From contig NC_134089.1 in assembly GCF_000715075.1 (NCBI RefSeq), positions 107,887,157-107,951,156 on the forward strand: a stretch of DNA of 64,000 nucleotides. Direction: 5' to 3'. The number at the start of each line of letters is the position of its first letter. The first letter of the stretch is position 1. A program made the translations under genes and the position numbers. The notes beneath the pieces were generated by a model. That model was not told where the DNA came from. It saw nothing but the letters and a program-made list of their open reading frames with translations, and did not search any database. Of this stretch, positions 1 to 14,178 are shown in pieces. Source of the DNA: Nicotiana tabacum. Taxonomy: Eukaryota; Streptophyta; Magnoliopsida; Solanales; Solanaceae.

Positions 1-2218
<2,218 letters not shown>

Positions 2219-2238
2219 TATATATATATATATATATA
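2219..2238. repeat. Short (TA)n array
   Basis: Ten TA units that form the right flank of the pararetrovirus-like fragment, matching the longer array on its left. Confidence 0.9.
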
Positions 2239-2459
2239 GCTTAGTATGGCTATAAATGATGAAAATTAGATAATAAATTATTATAAAATTATTTGTGATG
2301 CAATTAATAATTATTTATATAAAAATGCAGGAATAAATTGATTAAAAGCCTTTAAAAATTATAAAAAATTATGGAAAAGTACTTGGTAATGCTCAAGTAT
2401 TATTTTGAAGGTATATATGTATATTTGAAATATGTGAGGGGAAAATTTAGGTATCAACA
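2239..2459 (-). mobile_element. Tat-type LTR terminus (5' end of LTR on - strand)
   Basis: The right edge reads GGTATCAACA, the reverse complement of the TGTTGATACC start of the LTRs at 43170 and 50313. Further inside, phrases such as CCTTCAAAATA and TTTTCCATAATTTT on the minus strand match the LTR at 50313 in the same order. It abuts a Del-type LTR at 2460, so this copy probably inserted into that LTR; the other junction lies off the window. Confidence 0.7.
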
Positions 2460-4424
2460 GTATACTTCAGGTCTGCAAACTTTGCAATTGCAGGTCTAGC
2501 TTGCAAATGCGGGTCTCGCATGGGAGAAGATTGTTCGCATTTGTGAAGCAGGGGAGGGGATTGGGTAGTTCGCAAATGCGGAGAAAAAGGTCGCATTTGC
2601 AGAAGTCCAGGTTCGCGTTTGCGACTGGGACTTCGCATTTGTGAAGGCAGTAGAAATGCGAGGGGTTCGCATTTGTGATACCTTCTCGCATTTGCGAGCT
2701 TTGCAAATGCAAAGCTCAGGTCGCAAATGCGATATCTGCAGCTTATAAGTTTTGGACTTAGACGGGATTTTCATTCATTCACCCATTTTTCAAAACCTAA
2801 ACCTCAAGAGGTGATTTTCCAAAGGCAATTTCTTCACCAAATCATAGGTAAATGATTCTTAACTCATTTCTTTCAATCTTTTGCATCTTTTTACAAGATT
2901 TTATCATAGAATCTAGGGTTTTTTATGGTGGAATTGGGTGTTTTTAGGTTAGAACTTAGGAATTTCAAAATTTGGGGATTTAAACCTCAAATTGAGGCCG
3001 GATGCCAAAATCAAATGTATATCCGGGCTCGGGGATGAATGTCTAATCGTGTTTTGGTCCGAACTTCGAGTTTTGACAAGCGGGCCTAGGGTTGGGTTTT
3101 AGCTTTTTGGGGAAATGTTGGGAAACTTACACCTATGCATTGGAATTGATTTCTTTAGCGATAATTGATGTTATTAAGTTAATTATCACTAGATACGAGT
3201 GGATTGGAGATGAAATCTAAAGGAATAGCGGTAATTGAGCTTTGAGTTGGTCGTTGGATTGAGGCAAGTGTTTGGTCTAACTTTGATTCGAGGGATTAGG
3301 AATCCCCGACTTAATTGCTATATGAAATTCCATGTGTGTGGCATATAGGTGTGGTGCAAATTATTTGTTTATCCTGTTCCCTTCCCCATTCCTAATATAT
3401 TGTCTACCTATCTTAACTGCTACATGCTTATTGGTGCTTCCATGTCTAATTGCTTCTTGTTAAATGTTATTTTCTTTACTGGAGGTATCAGTTATTCCGT
3501 AGTTTTCCTTGTATTACATTATTGGTTAAGTTGGTTTATTGGTGTTTCATGGTACATTTTGGTTGGTCTCGCTGAGCAACATTAATTGATGAAGTTTCAT
3601 AATAGTATATATTTTCGTTTGGTATGGTTTGCGTTATAATTGCATAGTAATAAGGGTGAATGTTCATATTGTTACTGATAATATAGTGGGATCGGGATGC
3701 GCGCCGCATCATTTGTTGTTTATGCATTTTTGTTCTGCTATGATCTATTTCTGTAGTATTGTAACTCTCTTATGGTTTGGTTATAGCTGAGTAATAGCAA
3801 GATAGTCGGGTTCCGTATTTATTTTTGTTGCATGTTACTATTCCAATTCGTTCCATATTTCCTTTTTGCTTTATTATATATTGTATGCAGGTTATATTGT
3901 AAATGCCCCGTCGTAGCCTCTTCACTACCTCGTCGAGGTTAGGCTCGGAACTTACCAGTACCTGAGGTCGGTTGTACTGATACTGCACTCTGCACTTTCT
4001 GTGCAGATTTCGGAGCTGGTTGTGGCTGATCGAGAGGTCGGTTGCAGATACTTCATCCAGGAGACCCAAGGTAGTCCTATTGGCGTCCGCAGGCCCTGGC
4101 GTCCCCTCCTATGTTTCTATTTCCCTATTTCTTTTCTTTCGAAACTGATGTACTTCTTTCACACCAGTATTTGTAGTAATCTGTAGTATGTTCGTGGATT
4201 GTGACACCAGTTTCTGGGTGCTAATAGCTTCGGTATTATTAATGGTATATAAATGGCTGTTTTATTATTTACTTCCGCATTTATTTCTGTTTGATTTAGT
4301 TTTGTTAATTTTAACTATAAAATATATAGGAAAAAGGTGAATACAACTCTAACGTTTGCTTGCCTAGCGAGTGCGATGTTAGACGCCATCACAGTTCAGA
4401 TGGTGAGAAATCCGGGTCATGACA
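2460..4424 (+). mobile_element. Del/Tekay-type LTR, 3' part
   Basis: Parallels 28180-30269 of the solo LTR at 27445-30481: the repeated CGCAAATGCG/CGCATTTGCG words, then CAAAACCTAAACCTCAA, then TATATCCGGGCTCGGGGAT, then a GACGCCATCACAG phrase and the terminus TCCGGGTCATGACA at 4424. The 5' part is missing, cut by the Tat LTR at 2459. No internal region, primer-binding site or coding follows, so it is an LTR remnant. The plus-strand frame at 3349-3585 is not supported as a gene. Confidence 0.75.
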
Positions 4425-5532
4425 CTGTGCCTTGTAATTTTTCATCCCATGATGATGAGATCATTGAAATAGAACATCTCAAAGATTCAAAAACATAGAG
4501 AACATAGAAGCTGTTCGAAAAATAGTAACCTATTATGAAGGTATGTGTCCCTTCAAACAAACTTGTTATTATAATTTAATTTTCTTCTAAGTAGTTGTTG
4601 GCTAGGTTTTTAGGACAGAAAGTTTTCGGGATATTAGTATTTGTTCTGAAGGAAATTTGTTGCTTTTATTTAATTTTTTATAGGTGGGGTAATTAGATTT
4701 TTAACAGGGGTAGATATGTAATTTGACTTTTAACTTTTAGGTTTCATGCTTTTAAATTTGAGTATTGCAAAATCAAATCTTTAGTATTCTTAGATAAACA
4801 GGGAACTCGGCCAATGATTTTCCAAAAATACTTGCATACACAATCTAATTACGCCACAATTCTTCCATCATTCTTAGTTAACTCAATACTTGGATCAAAT
4901 GGAGTACTGACCTCTTTTATGTTTTAGTGACTAATTTATTTAGTACTTTCCCACTGTAATCTGATTGACACAATACATACAAACCCCCACCAATTATTTT
5001 AGTTTTGATACCTACTATGCTATAACTTTTTCAAGATCCTTTCTTCTAATGTGGAAGATACAAATACACACATTCATTCAATATACATTCGGAGTGAGGT
5101 GCATCTCTATCTCTCCCCTTATTCATTCTTCTTCTCTACTCTTATCCTCTTCATTATTCATAGTCTTAACAAAAACTTTCTCTTTTATGTACAGTCCCGC
5201 GCAATTATACATCTTATTAATCAAATACCATAGCACTTTTGATTATTTCAAGTGACTTTTTCGTAAAATTTATGGATCAAACTTAACTCACCACATCATT
5301 TTATCGAGTTAAATCACTAGAATGTTACAAGCACACACTTCTTCTGAAAAGACACTACTTTTATAGAATGTCGTTACTTTTAATGAATAAAAAATAATAT
5401 CAAAATAGAAATATTTTTTTTCATGATCTAAAAATGGTAAATGATTTTAATGTTTAGATATCTTCGTTGATACAGTATTTCATATCCATCTTATAACTTG
5501 AATTTTAAGTCCACATGCACTTTATGTGAAAA
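4425..5532. other. Unassigned AT-rich intergenic stretch
   Basis: No domain, LTR terminus, RNA gene or repeat array recognised. Frames at 4965-5255 are low-complexity and unlike protein. It is either host intergenic DNA or very old repeat. Confidence 0.5.
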
Positions 5533-5571
5533 TTAAAATTTAGACACGAGAAACCATGGCTCTGATACCAC
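5533..5571 (-). mobile_element. Copia leader and primer-binding site outside the left LTR
   Basis: Contains GGCTCTGATACCA (5558-5570), the complement of a tRNA-iMet-type primer-binding site, preceded by AAATTTAGACAC. The same leader and site occur at 12363-12392 next to the right LTR of this copia element. Finding it to the left of the left LTR means that LTR once served as the 5' LTR of a further copy. Confidence 0.75.
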
Positions 5572-7487
5572 TGAAGATTGCATATAGGTGTTCGTAACAC
5601 GCAGCGGAAGACAATAACAATCCTAGACAGATCTTTTCGTGTTTAAAATTTATTTACATGTCAATAGATCGGATCTAAGATGTACCTGGTGAAGAAAGTC
5701 TCGTTTAAATTCTTCGATAGTGCGAAGACTCTATGCGCATCCACATCGAGACCGACCCTTGCTATCAACTCTTTGATCAATGAAACCCGCGAACAAAAAT
5801 GAACGAAGTATTGTGTTGAAATTTTTCTCAAAAATCTCAACTCAAATTAGAAGAACAAGAAACACTTTTCTTGTAATTGTATTCTCTCTCTTGGCTTTTT
5901 ATTGCACTCTTACTTTCACAAAGTGTTTTTCTTCTCAAGAAAAAATTGTGCAAATTTTTGTTCCATCACCCTTTATATAGCATCATCTATAAACTCTTCT
6001 CCTATTTGGTTGAGGTAATGATTTACTTAGGGTAAAAGTTTATTCCAAAATAAACCACAATCGAATTGTACGAAAATTCGAAAATCACGTCTTAACTAAA
6101 CGTGACTGCCGAACCAATCCAACTTAATGTTGGAGTTGTGGTCAATCCAACTTATTGTTGGATTCAATTCATACATCCTTTTAGGGACTTTACCTATCCA
6201 ATTCCAAATTGGTAAATTAATTAATATTATATATATAACTTTTATATAAATCAATATTAATTCATATTATATATATTTCAACCAAGAAAAATAATTTATT
6301 TTCTATTCCAAATAAAAACTTCAATTAATTTATTTTCTATTTCAAATAGAAACTTCAATTTGTTCACAATATTAATTATATCCTCTTTGCTAGCAAAGAA
6401 TATAATAATATTTCATTTGGACTAACTAACTAAATTTATTTGACTAATTAAATTTTTTAATTTAATTAACAAATAATAAAGTAATTAATCCTTTAACAAA
6501 GATCAGAACACTCCTTAGTGTGCGACCCCATAGGCTCAATACTAAACCGGTAGTAAATTGACCACATCAATATACTAATCAAGGGTGGCGTCTCGCAACA
6601 CTCCTTAATGACCGGATAGCATGAAGTATGCAATTTACTCTCAAGAACCCGTAGAAGAATAATGTAGTAATTCCTTCTGTCCTTATAGCTCTGAATCACC
6701 CTAGCATATGGTTCAACTGTCACATCCTAATAAGCGACCAACTATGTGTTTATGTCAAATATAATCGACCATCGAATGACCTAAGAAACTCATTTCTTCT
6801 TTCATTCAATTGCCCTGACCAAGGTCTTAATTTGGTCGTTTATAATTTATGACAACATGGAGCTTAAACTCATTACCAAGAGTTGACAGATTTCATCTTG
6901 ATCAATCACTAATTCTACAAGTATTTAATCATACTCAATATCCTTTCAACTATCGCCCTAGGGCCATAGGTGTCTAGTATCAAAACACAATAAATAACTT
7001 GTCAATTACTATGACGATCTCAGGTCAAAGGAAACTCTTACATCACATTCTTCAAGAGAATATCCTATTGACAGTTTATGGTAATTCTAACCATTAGGAA
7101 TTATCCAATGAGTCGGTTCAATGATCATATCTCTATATGCATCATCTATCTATGTGATTTAGTTAATGAGATCAACTAATCTTTATCCCATAAAGACGAT
7201 CACATAAATATTGATCTAACCGGATTACTAATGTCCAAATTAATAATCCTACGATCAAGAACAAATTTAGATTAAATTGTAAGAGACTTTGCTCTCATTA
7301 TCATGATCTCTATCACGATGACAAATCTCAAAATTTAATCAAGGACCTTATCAAATTAATCAAACAATTAATAATAACTATGATAAAAGAATGTCATATA
7401 TTTTTATATTGAATGACATTTACAAAAATATGTTCAAATCATCAAATATGATATTGGATCTAGGGCATATCTACTATATCCCTAACA
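5572..7487 (-). mobile_element. Copia 3' LTR (left LTR)
   Basis: Runs from TGAAGATTGC to CCCTAACA, so on the minus strand it starts TGTTAGGGATATAG and ends CA (1916 bp). It aligns along nearly its whole length with 12394-14178. The minus-strand pol reading frame ends just to its right at 7508, which fits a 3' LTR. Small frames at 5780-5980 and 6493-6723 are chance. Confidence 0.85.
5971..5980 (-). promoter_or_regulatory. TATA box of copia LTR (left copy)
   Basis: The minus strand reads GCTATATAAAGGG, a canonical TATA box, conserved at 12794-12803 in the other LTR. The placement in the LTR suits an element promoter; start site not determined. Confidence 0.5.
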
Positions 7488-7507
7488 ATCTCTCACTTGC
7501 ACTAGAG

Positions 7508-8107
7508 TCAATCTCTCTTGTACTTAATCCCCAATTTCCACTTGTACTTGTCAAACTCCGTTGCGCCAAGAGCTTTAGTGAATGGGTCTGCAGCATTTTC
7601 CTTTCCATCAACCTTTTGAATCTCGACATCTCCACGTTCAATGATCTCTCTTATCAAGTGATACATTCGCATAACGTGTTTGGACTTTTGGTGTGATGTT
7701 GGTTCTTTTGCTTGAGCAATGGCTCCAGTATTGTCATACAACAGTGGAACCGCACCTTCTATTGAAGGAACCACACCAAGTTCAGTTAAGAATTGTTTCA
7801 TTTATACAACTTCCTTAGCAGCTTCACTAGCTGCTATTTATTTTGCTTCAGTCACTGAATCAGCTACTATAGCTTGTTTGGAACTTTTCCAACTCACTGC
7901 ACCATCATTTAAGGTGAATACATAACCAGAAATAGATTTTCTATCATCTCTATCTGAAGAGAAACTTGCATCAGTATAACCTTCAAGTTTCAACTCAGAA
8001 TCTCCATAGATGAGGAATTGGTCTTTAGTCCTTCTTAAGTACTTAAGGATGGTCTTCACCACTTTCGAATGTTCCTCGCCGGGATTTGCCTGATAGCAGC
8101 TAGTCAC
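7508..8107 (-). pseudogene. Copia RNase H domain
   Basis: Two minus-strand pieces, 7838-8107 and 7508-7801, make up the copia RNase H that degrades the RNA of the RNA/DNA hybrid. The first holds GYTDASFSSDRDDRKS and SGYVF. The second holds DNTGAIAQAKEP and HLIREIIERGDVEIQKV, ending in the typical DPFTKALGATEFDKYKWKLG tail. Stops occur between the pieces (after VTEAK and before MKQFL). The acidic Asp residues in GYTDAS and DNTGA are present. Inactive because of the interruptions. Confidence 0.88.
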
Positions 8108-8116
8108 TCCAAGTGC

Positions 8117-8930
8117 CTAAGCCAAACTAGGATGTGTACATGTCATGGTATACATGATAGCTCCCACTGCACTAGCATATGGGATCCTACTCATGCGTTC
8201 TCTTTCTTCAGGTGTTTTAGGACAATCCTCCCTACTGAGAGTAATTCCAGTGCCTATCGATAGATAGCCTCTTTTGGAATTATCCATATTATACCTCTTT
8301 AAGATGGTATCAATGTACAAAGACTGGAAAAGTCCAAACAGCTTCCTAGATCTATCTCTATAGATCTTTATTCCTAATATATAAGCTGTTTCTCCCAAGT
8401 CTTTCATGGAGAACTGTTCAGATAGCCAAATCTTGGTACTTTGCAATGCCAGTATGTCATTCCCTATGAGCAATATATCATCAACATACAACACTAAAAA
8501 TATAATTGTGCTCCCACTAACTTTTTTATACACAGAAGGTTCTTCTTCGCATCTAACAAAATTGAACTTTTCAATTGTCTTGTTAAAGCGAATATTCCAA
8601 CTTCGAGAAGCTTGCTTTAGTCCATAAATGGATCTTTGTAGCTTGCAAATTTTATTATGATCAGACGAAGATGTGAAACCTTCAGGTTGTGTCATGTACA
8701 CATCCTCTTCTAGCTCACCATTAAGGAAAGTTTTCACATCCATTTGACATATTTCATAATCATAGTATGTTGCTATAGCAAGCAAAATCCGAATAGATTT
8801 GAGCATTGCCACGGGAGAGAACGTCTCGTCATAGTCGACTCCTTCTTTTTGACGATATCCCTTGGCAAAAAGATGGGCTTTGTAGGTCTCCATCTTTCCG
8901 TCTGCTCCAATCTTTTTCTTAAAAACTCAT
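8117..8930 (-). pseudogene. Copia reverse transcriptase
   Basis: The 258-codon open frame 8117-8893 carries the copia RT signature: LFAKGYRQKEGVDYDETFSP, then IRILLAIATYYDYEICQMDV, then the catalytic LYVDDILLIGND (YVDD codons 8477-8488), then YILGIKIYRDRS. Upstream on the minus strand the frame continues as a WVFKKKIGADG-like motif in which the Trp codon is a stop, so the true N-terminus is lost. A stop and small shift separate it from RNase H near 8110. It is the longest intact enzymatic segment of this element. Confidence 0.92.
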
Positions 8931-9828
8931 TTATAACCTATAGGTTTTATATCCTTTAAAGGTTCAATTAAAGTCCATACTTTATTTTCCTTCATGGATT
9001 TTATTTCGGATTCCATGGCCTTTTGCCACTTCTCATAATCAGAACTTTGTATAACCTCTTCATAGGTCTTAGGTCATCATCATTATGATTAACCTCATTT
9101 GATACATCATCTTGTACCATTAAATTTAATCTTGTTGGTACATGACGTTCTCGTGTAGACCTTCTAAGAGGTACTTGTACAACCTATTCAGCTTGTGCTG
9201 TATTTGGTTGTTGTTCAATTTGGTTTGGAACTAGTTCATTAACCTGTTCTTGAACTTCATTTAGTTCTTGAACTTCAATCGTTGAAGATGGAAACTTCCT
9301 TGGCAACTTCAAAACATCCAATAAAGGTTCTTCAACATGGGTCTCATGATCTTTATATTATGTTGATTCATTAGTTTTTTGAACTTCATCAAGTTCTATT
9401 TCTTCATTATAATTTCCTTCTAAAAGAAATTTCCTTTCCAAAAAGGTTGCTCCTCTGGCCACAAACACTTTATGGTCAGAAGGGTGATAGAAATAATACC
9501 CCATTGTTTCCTTGGGATACCCAACAAATCTACACTTATCAGATCTTTAGTCAAGTTTATCAGACTGTAGTCTCTTAACATAAGCTGGACAACCCCAAAC
9601 TTTAATATGTTTAAGGTTAGGCTTACATCCTTTCCATATCTCATATAGTGTTGTAGAGACTGACTTAATGGTAACTTTATTAAGTAAGTATGTTGCTGCT
9701 TTCAAAGCATATCCTCATAAATTTATTGGAAGATCAGTGACCTCCATCATAGATCTCACCATATCTAGTAAGGTTCGATTTCTCCTTTCAGACACACCAT
9801 TGTGTTGTGGTGTTCTTGGAAGTGTCCA
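8931..9828 (-). pseudogene. Copia integrase C-terminal/linker region, broken
   Basis: Minus-strand coding remnants between integrase and RT. In shifted frames around 9420-9644 the motifs HIKVWGCPAYV and FVGYPKETMGYYFY appear, typical of the copia integrase C-terminal part, followed by a low-complexity Glu/Asn/Thr-rich linker to about 9000. Several stops. No clean ORF. Confidence 0.7.
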
Positions 9829-10740
9829 CTATGAGAGAATCCCATTCTCTTTGAGATACCTAGTAAAATCTTCACTAACATATTCTCCACCTCTATTAGA
9901 CCTTAGTACTTTGATACTTTTACCTGTCTGTTTCTCAACTTCACCACGGAACCTTTTGAATATTTCAAAAGATTCAGACTTGTGTTTCATAAGATACACA
10001 AATACATATCTTTGCATATCATCAGTGAAGGTGATAAAGTAAGAATATCCACCTCTAGCTTGAATATTCATGGGCCCACAAACATTTGTATGAATTAGTC
10101 CCAATAATTCAGAAGCTCTTTCTCCACTTCCAGTAAATGGAGATTTGGTCATTTTTCCTTTGAGACAAGATTCACAAGTTGGATATAATTCAAAATCATA
10201 TTTATCAAGGTACCCTTCCTTGTACAACTTGTTAATTATTTTCTCTCCAATATGACCAAGCCTACAATGCCAAAGGTATGCATGATTTACTTGATCATCT
10301 CTTTTCCTCTTAAGACTTGAAACATGCATAATCGAATTAGCATTCACATTAGGTAAGACATAAACGTCATGTTGGAGATAGCCATTCACATATAAATTAT
10401 CACTATAATAAATAGAGCAAACACCATTGCTTATATTAATGCAAAAACCATGTTTGTCTAACATAGAATCTGCAATTATGTTCGAAACAAATTTAGAAAC
10501 GTAATAACAATCATCCAACATAAGTACTTTGCCCGTAGGCATTATTAAAGAAATTGATCCTATAGCTATGGCCGCAACTTTTGCACCATTTCCAACTTGT
10601 AGATTAACTTCTCCTTTCTTTAGCCTCCTACTTATCTTAAACCCTTGTAACATATTACAGATGTTATAACCACTGCCAGTATCTAATACCCACAGTGAAG
10701 AATTAATAGTAGCTAAAGAAACCTTGAAAACATTTTTCAT
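9829..10740 (-). pseudogene. Copia protease and integrase
   Basis: A 303-codon minus-strand open frame. Near its start VLDTGSGYNIC is the aspartic protease active site (DTG at residues 20-22). Then comes the integrase zinc-binding set: LWHCRLGHIGEKI followed by TCESCLKGKM. The integrase core follows, with LIHTNVCGPM, FTDDMQRYVFVYLM and LRSNRGGEYVSED. Copia integrases normally have Asp where this copy has Asn in both HTN and RSN, so two catalytic acidic residues are replaced. The frame stops at 9829, before the core is complete. Inactive as an integrase. Confidence 0.9.
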
Positions 10741-10788
10741 TAATGTCTCACCTTGTTTCTTGTCCTTTAGAGTTGCAAGATACTCTTT

Positions 10789-10830
10789 GCAGTTTCTCTT
10801 CCAATGTCCTTTCTTCTTATAGTGAAAACA
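10789..10830 (-). pseudogene. Copia gag zinc knuckle (degenerate)
   Basis: The minus strand reads CFHYKKKGHWKRNC, a CX2CX4HX4C knuckle in which the second Cys is Tyr. It would bind packaged RNA in the intact gag. Only a few codons separate it from the end of the gag frame at 10849, whereas copia gag normally has a longer stretch here, so an internal deletion of gag is likely. Confidence 0.7.
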
Positions 10831-10848
10831 TTCAACATCATATACTGA

Positions 10849-11280
10849 CTACAAGATCAAATCTTCAGAAAGCTCTTTACCAAGCTTGTACCCCAACTTC
10901 TCTTGTTCTTCTGTAAGAACAATCATATAATTGACAAGGTGTCCAACTCGAGAGTTTTCAATGTCCAATTGTGCATCAGCCATCTTCTTAAGATATTCAA
11001 TGATTGCAATTGGATCCATATTCTGATGTTTCCTCTGGAGTTCAGAACTCATAGAAGCGAGAATGATGTGTTTAATAGCAAGGCATTCTTCCAAGTATTT
11101 CTGATAAACCTTGGTGCCTTGAACATCATTCTCTGGTGGGATTATCTTTGCAGGCTTATCGATCACATCAATGAGCTTTTCATGCATGAGAATAATTCTC
11201 AAATTTCTATACCAGTCATCAAAGTTTGGTCCTACCAACTTGTTGGTCTCAAGTGTTTCGCGCAATGATATAACAGACAT
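10849..11280 (-). pseudogene. Copia gag, 5' part
   Basis: I start at 11280 because MSVISLRETLETNKLVGPNF is the expected N-terminus. The upstream Met at 11337 only adds a hydrophobic leader unlike gag. The frame has FDDWYRNLRIILMHEKL and LEECLAIKHIILASM, typical of the UBN2-type gag of plant copia elements, and stops after KELSEDLIL. The family usually continues further before the zinc knuckle, so the 3' half is deleted. Gag would form the cytoplasmic virus-like particle. Confidence 0.85.
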
Positions 11281-12379
11281 ATTGAGAAATCTAAAATATA
11301 AAAAAGAAAAGGCAATAATATAAGAACATATTTGCATATATCATAAAGACATGGACTTTTATCTAAATGATATTTCCACTAATTATTTTAAACTATTTAC
11401 CCTCATTATAGTTTACGAAATCTTTATTTCTATTAGTGGAGTAAATGAATCCTTTAACAATATGTATGAGCCCCTTGGAAATCAAGTCGTTTCTCATATA
11501 TATTTTAAAGGTAGGTACTCTTACCAATTGTATCCCCATACAATTTCCTTAAATAGCTCTATGTCAAATAGTCCCCTGGTAGTCAGATCGATTCTATTTG
11601 CATAGTTGAGTTCAACCATCATGATAGCAAAGAATTTATTAAATTTTATACTCCCCCGGGTGGTCCAGACGTCTAGTGTAAAATTGAATAATTCTTTCAA
11701 TCCATACATCTAATGCAATAAATAATTTTAACATATTCTCAAACCATAAGTCTCCTGGTAGTCAGGTCGCTCCTTATAAACAAGAAATAAGTAAAATTAT
11801 TTACCTTGATGGATAGCTCTATAATAAAATATCTTATATTTTATTATTTAAGAACTCAAATTTTAGTAAGAGAGAATTGTTACTAAAACAATTTTTAATA
11901 ACATGAAGATCAAATCTTTTATAGCATGTGAATTTAGTTCAAGTTGTCTACACGCTTAGTCCTAAATTAATTTATATCACATGTAATAAATAATTTAGAA
12001 TTATGTAATGAACAAGCACATGACATAAAAACGAAATTCAACATCCTCTAACATGTTTATCTTATATATCACATAAAAAGAATTCATGCCAGAATATTAT
12101 TATTAATTAACATCTCATGAACTAAGGTAACAGTTAAAATAACAGTAGAATCCAATAACCTATTATAGATTACCATCGTATCTAATACAAAATTTTAAAT
12201 GTATGTTAAGAACTATCTCAATAGTTTAACTTATATGTATATGTATTTTATTCAAAATAAAATAATATCAATCCATATGCATTCAAACAATTTGACTATA
12301 GCACAATGTATTATGGTTTGAACGCTACAAATATAATCTTAAAATATTTCGTAAATAAATTTTAGACACAATAAACCAC
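11281..12379 (-). other. Copia 5' leader (untranslated)
   Basis: About 1.1 kb of AT-rich, non-coding DNA between the primer-binding site and gag. A short phrase recurs in it, CTGGTAGTCAGRTCG at about 11576 and 11756, and a related one near 11660. No structure beyond that seen. Confidence 0.6.
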
Positions 12380-12392
12380 GGCTCTGATACCA
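12380..12392 (-). promoter_or_regulatory. Copia primer-binding site (tRNA-iMet type)
   Basis: The plus strand is GGCTCTGATACCA, so the minus strand is TGGTATCAGAGCC, the standard plant initiator-Met tRNA primer site. It is one base from the LTR end at 12394. Confidence 0.9.
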
Positions 12393-12393
12393 C

Positions 12394-14178
12394 TGAAGGA
12401 TTGCATATAAGTGTTCGTAACATGCAGCGGAAGACAATAATAATCCTAGGCAGATCTTTTCGTGTTTAAAATTTATTTACATGTCAATAGATTAGATCTA
12501 AGACGTACCTGGTGAAGAAAGTCTCGTTTAAATTCTTCAATAGTGCGAAGACTCTATGCGTATCCACATCAAAACTGACCCTTGCTATCAACTCTTTTAT
12601 CAATGAAACCCGCGAATAAAATTGAACGAAGTATTGTGTTGAAATTTTCCTCAAAAATCTCAACTCAAATTAGAAGAACAAGAATTACTTTTCTTGTAAT
12701 TGTATTCTCTCTCTTGGCTTTGTATTGCACTCTCACTTTCACAAAGTGTTTTTCTTCTCAAGAAACAATTGTGCAAATTTTTGTTCCATCACCCTTTATA
12801 TAGCATCACCTATAAACTCTTCTCCTATTTGGTTGAGGTAATGATTTACTTAGGGTAAAAGTTTATTCCAAAATAAACCACAATCGAATTGTACGAAAAT
12901 TCGAAAATCACGTCTTAACTAAACGTGACTGCCGAACCAATCCAACTTAATGTTGAAGTTGTGGTCAATCCAACTTATTGTTGGATTCAATTCATACGTC
13001 CTTTTATGGACTTTACCTATCCAATTCCAAATTGATAAATTAATTAATATTATATATATAACTTTTATATAAATCAATATTAATTCATATTAAATATATA
13101 TCTCATATATATTTCAACCAAGAAAACTAATTTATTTTCTATTTCAAATAGAAGCTTCAATTTATTCACAATATTAATTATATCCTCTGTGCTAGCAAAG
13201 AACATAATAATATTTCATTTGGACTAACTAACTAAATTTATTTGACTAATTAAATTCTTTAATTTAATTAACAAATAATAAAATAATTAATCCTTTAGCA
13301 AAGATCAGAACACTCGTTAGTGTGCGACCCCATAGGCTCAATATTAAACCGGTAGTAAATTGACCACATAAATATACTAATCAAGGGTGGCGTCTAGCAA
13401 CACTCCTTAACGACCGGATAGCATGAAGTATACAATTTACTCTCAAGAACCCGTAGAAGAATAATGTAGTAATTCCTTCTGTCCTTATAGCTCTGAATCA
13501 CCCTAGGATATGGTTCAACTGTCAAATCTTAATAGGCGACCAACTATGTGTTCATGTCAAATATAATCGACCATCGAATGACCTAAGAAACTCATTTCTT
13601 CTTTCATTCAATTGCCCTGGCCAAGGTCTTAATTTGGTCATTTATAATTTATGACAACATGGATCTTAAACTCATTGCCAAGAGTTGACAGATTCCATCT
13701 TGATCAATCACTAATTCTACAAATATTTAATCATACCCAATATCCTTTCAACTATCGCCCTAGGGCCATAGGTGTCTGGTATCAAAGCACAATAAATAAC
13801 TTATCAATTACTATGACTATCTCAGGTCAAAGGAAATTCTTACATCACATTTTTCAAGAGAATATCCTATTGACAGTTTATGGTAATTCTAACCATTATG
13901 AATTACCTAATGAGTGAGTTCAATGATCATATCTCTATATGCATCATCTATCTATGTGATTTAGTTAATGAGATCAACTAATCTTTATCACATAAAAACG
14001 ATCACATAAATATTAATCTAACCGGATTACTAATGTTTAAATTAATAATCCTACTATCAAGAACAAATTTAGATTAAATTGTAAGAGACTTTGCTCTCAT
14101 TATCATGATCTCTATCACGATGACAGGTCTCAAAACTTAATCAAGGACCTTATCAAATTAATCAAACAATTAATAATA
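12394..14178 (-). mobile_element. Copia 5' LTR (right LTR), outer end truncated
   Basis: Starts TGAAGGATTGC and follows 5572-7370 closely, with only scattered substitutions and small indels. Homology stops after TTAATAATAA near 14178, so the last 110 bp or so present in the left LTR are missing. A TATA box sits at 12794-12803. Confidence 0.85.
12794..12803 (-). promoter_or_regulatory. TATA box of copia LTR (right copy)
   Basis: Same GCTATATAAAGGG on the minus strand as the left LTR. This copy is the 5' LTR, so it would drive the element transcript. Confidence 0.5.

Larger units (their letters stand above)
5572..14178 (-). mobile_element. Ty1/copia retrotransposon, decayed, minus strand
   Basis: The order on the minus strand is 5' LTR (12394-14178), primer-binding site (12380-12392), a leader of about 1.1 kb, gag (11280 to 10849), zinc knuckle, protease, integrase, RT, RNase H (ending 7508), polypurine region, 3' LTR (5572-7487). 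The integrase-before-RT order is diagnostic of copia. Each domain is broken by stops or shifts. The right LTR lacks about 110 bp at its outer end, so no target-site duplication can be tested. Confidence 0.9.

Noticed and set aside
2447..2774. Three overlapping minus-strand frames with Cys-rich words
   Set aside because: They come from the repeated CGCAAATGCG words of a Del-type LTR; no start context, no family.
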